Shown here in pieces: positions 5,293 to 6,107 of a stretch of DNA of 6,107 nucleotides (positions are counted from its first letter, which is position 1; every line of letters starts with the position of its first letter). Origin of the DNA: an uncultured bacterium (GTDB lineage: Bacteria; Hydrothermota; Tepidihabitantia; Tepidihabitantales; Tepidihabitantaceae). The stretch covers positions 1 through 6,107 of the forward strand of contig CAKZPX010000133.1 in NCBI GenBank assembly GCA_937139435.1, in the 5' to 3' direction. A model generated the notes under the pieces. The model was not told where the DNA came from and searched no databases. It saw only the letters and a list, made by a program, of their open reading frames with translations. The position numbers and the translations under genes were made by a program.

Positions 5293-6107
5293 ATGCTGAA
5301 TCACTTTCACGAACTTCTTCGTATCAGAAACTTCATTTTGTTAAGCCTCGCGGGGGCCATGTCGCAACTCGGGGACCGACTTTCTCACATGCTTCTTATC
5401 ACCATAATTGGTGTATCGGCTCCGGGAAAATTAATTGCCTACTCCGGAGGGGCTCTGACATTTGTACTTCCTACTCTACTACTTTCTCCGATTGCCGGTG
5501 TCCTTGTTGACCACTGGGACAAGAGGAAAACCATCGCCCGAATCCACTTCATCCAGACGGGGCTATTTCTACTCGTCCCGCCTGTCATCATACTCACCCG
5601 CAGTTTTCTTCCCTTTTGGATTGCACTTACCATATTCTTCGGGTTAGATATATTTAATAATACCGCCAACCCCGCCCTCCTCCCCCATCTGGTACCAGAA
5701 AACAGACTCTTGGTTGCTAACTCGGTCAATCTGATTTTTGCCCGCATCGCCACGGTAATGGGAATGGTGATCGGTGGATTTCTGATAAAATGGGTTGGCT
5801 GGAGTGGAGGGATATTAATTGATGCCTCCTGCCATTTTGTCGCTGGTCTCCTTGCCCTCAACATCGCATTTCAAAAAGTGCCCATTACTACGCTGGTTAC
5901 AGCTTCATCTGATAAAAATTCCATCTCCCTTCGGGTAAAATTGGGTAAAGCGTTAAGGCAATTCCTTGCCGACCTGATAGAACTTATCCGCCTTCTCCTC
6001 CACAGTCGGCTTGTCGCCTTTGTCCTCGCCTCAATTGTTATTTCCACATTTATCTCCGCCGTCTCTTACACAATACTCATCTTTCTCGTCCAGCAGGTAT
6101 TAAATAT
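5293..6107 (+). CDS. Major facilitator superfamily exporter, N-terminal part (truncated by window end)
   Basis: The frame is open from ATG 5293 to the window edge: 271 complete codons, about two thirds of a typical 400-residue MFS protein. An in-frame stop (TGA, 5278-5280) excludes an earlier start. The protein is strongly hydrophobic, with likely membrane helices near residues 12-33, 50-72, 84-103, 107-122, 145-166, 172-194 and 240-268. GVLVDHWDKRK (69-79) is the motif-A-like loop between helices 2 and 3. NPALLPHLVPENRLLVANS (126-144) matches the segment before helix 5 in the EntS-like MFS_3 group of exporters. The polar stretch at about 196-235 fits the central cytoplasmic loop. The substrate cannot be named; efflux of a small molecule by proton antiport is inferred from the family. 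There is no Shine-Dalgarno, and the promoter abuts the start codon. It is divergent from dnaN, and its operon partners lie outside the window. Confidence 0.88.
   Translation, partial: MLNHFHELLRIRNFILLSLAGAMSQLGDRLSHMLLITIIGVSAPGKLIAYSGGALTFVLPTLLLSPIAGVLVDHWDKRKTIARIHFIQTGLFLLVPPVIILTRSFLPFWIALTIFFGLDIFNNTANPALLPHLVPENRLLVANSVNLIFARIATVMGMVIGGFLIKWVGWSGGILIDASCHFVAGLLALNIAFQKVPITTLVTASSDKNSISLRVKLGKALRQFLADLIELIRLLLHSRLVAFVLASIVISTFISAVSYTILIFLVQQVLN

Noticed and set aside
5439..5864. 141-codon open frame on the minus strand
   Set aside because: It lies antisense inside the MFS exporter gene, whose hydrophobic helices and motif A clearly mark the coding frame. The antisense translation has no recognisable motif.

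Overview
The window is bacterial chromosome of housekeeping character, with mid-range GC. Four protein genes and one tRNA lie on the minus strand. They are flanked by two plus-strand genes that run off the window edges. The tRNA lacks an encoded CCA, Shine-Dalgarno motifs are of the AGGAG type, and consensus-like sigma-70 hexamers are readable. Protein style fits a poorly characterised Gram-negative-type lineage: a lipobox lipoprotein with an aromatic-rich beta domain, and a TPR protein with a KELKEDKF-like N-terminus. My guess is an FCB-like or candidate phylum such as WOR-3, but that is a low-confidence guess from style only. I see no mobile element, CRISPR array, toxin-antitoxin pair or defence gene.

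Left part (1-2990): the C-terminal 241 residues of a short, PTA-less malic enzyme (plus strand) converge on guaB (IMP dehydrogenase, minus strand). Their stop codons overlap by four bases, and a long inverted repeat spans both gene ends and looks like a shared bidirectional terminator. guaB is the last gene of an apparent tRNA-Arg(CCT) - TPR membrane protein - guaB transcription unit. That unit starts from a promoter with perfect TTGACA and TATAAT hexamers placed directly before the tRNA. The TPR gene's ribosome-binding site begins two bases after the tRNA 3' end, so tRNA maturation probably creates the mRNA 5' end.

Middle part (2990-5168): a roughly 210-bp gene-free spacer with weak terminator-like structure is followed by a two-gene unit. 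It consists of dnaN (DNA polymerase III sliding clamp) and, 5 bp downstream of it, a lipoprotein of unknown function. dnaN is not next to dnaA or recF here.

Right part (5168-6107): a 125-bp divergent promoter region separates dnaN from an MFS exporter gene that is truncated by the window end. The exporter's predicted extended -10 element ends six bases before its ATG and there is no Shine-Dalgarno, so it is probably translated from a leaderless mRNA.

The genes serve central carbon metabolism (malate to pyruvate), guanine nucleotide synthesis, translation, replication and efflux. I found no convincing new multi-gene system. The points worth a second look are the tRNA-led guaB operon, the shared terminator, a Gln in place of the usual bacterial Glu in the IMPDH active site, the leaderless exporter gene, and the unassigned lipoprotein behind dnaN.
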